Positions 22,352 to 23,913 of a stretch of DNA of 23,913 nt are shown here, piece by piece. Source of the DNA: Symsagittifera roscoffensis (lineage: Eukaryota > Xenacoelomorpha > Acoela > Convolutidae); contig NW_026970792.1 in the NCBI RefSeq assembly GCF_963678635.1, positions 1-23,913 on the forward strand, given 5' to 3'. A program made the position numbers and the translations under genes. Each line of letters opens with the position of its first letter. Within the stretch, counting starts at the first letter, position 1. The notes beneath the pieces were generated by a model. That model was not told the origin of the DNA and searched no databases. It saw nothing but the letters and a program-made list of their open reading frames with translations.

Positions 22352-23913
22352 TGGGAGGATTTCATATGCTATATATCAAGTATCATATGTTTTAACGCCA
22401 CTTCGCACTATTTTAAATTCTGTAGAATTCTTGGAATCTTTCAAAATGGAATCTAGAAACTTTGTTAATTTTTTGAAAGTATACTAAAAATTGTCCTACA
22501 TAAACAGGTGCATGATCAAAGCTAAATAGGTGCATGCTCAAATTATATACCGTAACTTAAAAAATTTTTTGAAGCAAATGAGTGTATAATCAATTAGATA
22601 GCGTTGAGACTTCTGTGAATCAGTTTGTAATATCGTTAAATTTCAAGTTAATTTGTCAAACTTATTGCTAAAACAAAAACATGCCCCTAAAGTTTCAGAT
22701 CATGCCATCAGAAAGCACAGTTTTTTGTTTCTGTTTTTACAAAAAAACGAGAAAGAGAAACAATTGAGTTTTTGAAATGTATTACCCAGCACTATATAGA
22801 AAAACATTGCGATTTGCAGAGGATCCCTCGAAGGCCTATCCAGTCGTCTCTAGGACATTAAGTTTCTCTTATTTCCAACCTTCCAGGCCAAATTAATTTT
22901 GTCAAGCGAAACTCTGTATTTCGCAACTCAAGGGCAATTTTTTTTGCTTCTAAAATTTTCGCGAGCTACAACGAAGCGTGCTAGAACTGAAGCATGAGAT
23001 TAAAGGGAGTGCTCTTCCTAACTGCTTCATTGCTATGGCAGCGGATTACTTACACGATCTTATGCTCTCGATTTAAAACGCCTTGTCACTACTCTCAGTG
23101 TCCAAACATGAAACACAAAATTGTGAAGCTTGCGCCAAGTAACGCAAAGTTTGAATTAGCTAGTTTCCCATTATAAAAACATCAAATGGAATGGTTCGTC
23201 GAGATACGATTTCTGACTTCAAAAAATTTTGAAATTGAGTTTTGAAACTTTCCTGAAAATTATTGTAAAAAAAATAATGCAAGATGCTCAAAATTTTTTG
23301 TGCTTTTGGTAAAAGTATTTACAAAAGTTGTTAATGATATTTTTTTGAAACTTAGATCATTTTTTAATTAGTGATTTTTTTCAAATAATTTATCAGAAAA
23401 ATTGCAATTGGATCACTCATGCCTTTACTAAATATATTACAAGTATTTTTTCCAGATTGTTTTAAAGCACGTTTAAGAGTAGAAACAAAGTCAGAAACTT
23501 TAATTAGTGTAGATGCTAATTAAGAAATTTAAGCAAAAATTGAAAACTATGAAAATCAGAAAAAGTTTAAATGGATTTAAAAATCTGCAAAAGTACGGAT
23601 ACTTAATTTTTTTTTAATTCAGTTTATTATGTTTTTTTTGGTTAACAACTATTGTTGAGGAAACTTTCGCTATTGTTTGCAAAATTCTATTACTTCCCAT
23701 TACTCAAATACCTAAATTGTTTTGAGCCACAAATTGAAGAACATCAGAACTCTCCGTTTGATAGTGCAGCGATTATCATTCCTGATTTAAAATTCACCCA
23801 ACAAAGTGCACTTTCCAGTACTGATTCAAAAACATCTCTTTGAAAATACATCAAAATTTCAACTTGGTCAAGAATAAAGTGACGCTGACGAGAGCCATAA
23901 TCAGTACTACAAA
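22352..23913. other. Downstream flank, no gene recognised
   Basis: AT-rich sequence after the GPCR stop. A 60-codon ORF at 22994-23176 starts with a signal-peptide-like stretch (MRLKGVLFLTASLLW) and has four cysteines, but it has no other support and could be chance. The 63-codon ORF at 23652-23843 shows no domain. The GPCR 3' UTR must begin here; its end was not determined. Confidence 0.4.

Noticed and set aside
22994-23176. Small secreted peptide gene
   Set aside because: Only a hydrophobic start and four cysteines support it; there is no homology, splice context or repeated motif.

Overview
The window is AT-rich genomic DNA from a multicellular animal, most likely an invertebrate. It carries split genes with GT-AG introns, a rhodopsin-class GPCR, a RING/B-box/beta-propeller protein and several kinds of transposon. 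The lineage cannot be fixed from sequence alone. No bacterial-style operons, rRNA or CRISPR arrays are present.

The window is nested in layers. (1) A plus-strand GPCR gene runs from the ATG at 1915 to the stop at 22351. I could assemble six coding exons (1915-2010, 2301-2442, 19654-19770, 20428-20703, 21668-21882, 22211-22351) whose phases match; together they encode 328 residues with all seven membrane segments. (2) Its second intron is about 17.2 kb and holds a complete minus-strand gene for a TRIM/NHL-like protein: RING exon 17682-17900, B-box exon 9573-9999, propeller exons 7940-8144 and 6960-7482. These join in frame to 457 residues. (3) The first intron of that gene holds a 7.3-kb Ty3/gypsy-type LTR retrotransposon (10050-17371, minus strand). 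It has 258-bp LTRs differing at four sites, a perfect 5-bp target duplication (GTTTC), a PBS, gag, protease, RT, RNase H and integrase. (4) The integrase reading frame is in turn interrupted by a roughly 150-bp poly(A)-tailed retroposon with a 9-bp target duplication.

The other introns contain MITE-like inverted-repeat elements (6147-6351; 8205-8552), minisatellites, and an intron of the TRIM-like gene (7483-7939) whose splice sites lie almost at the ends of long terminal inverted repeats, as expected for an introner-type intron. The fourth GPCR intron contains a decayed duplicate of part of exon 5. The flanks (1-1903 and 22352-23913) show no convincing gene.

The two host genes still look intact when spliced. 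The retrotransposon does not: its pol is broken by frame changes, two of them at A9 runs, and by the retroposon. Its close LTRs suggest that it inserted recently.
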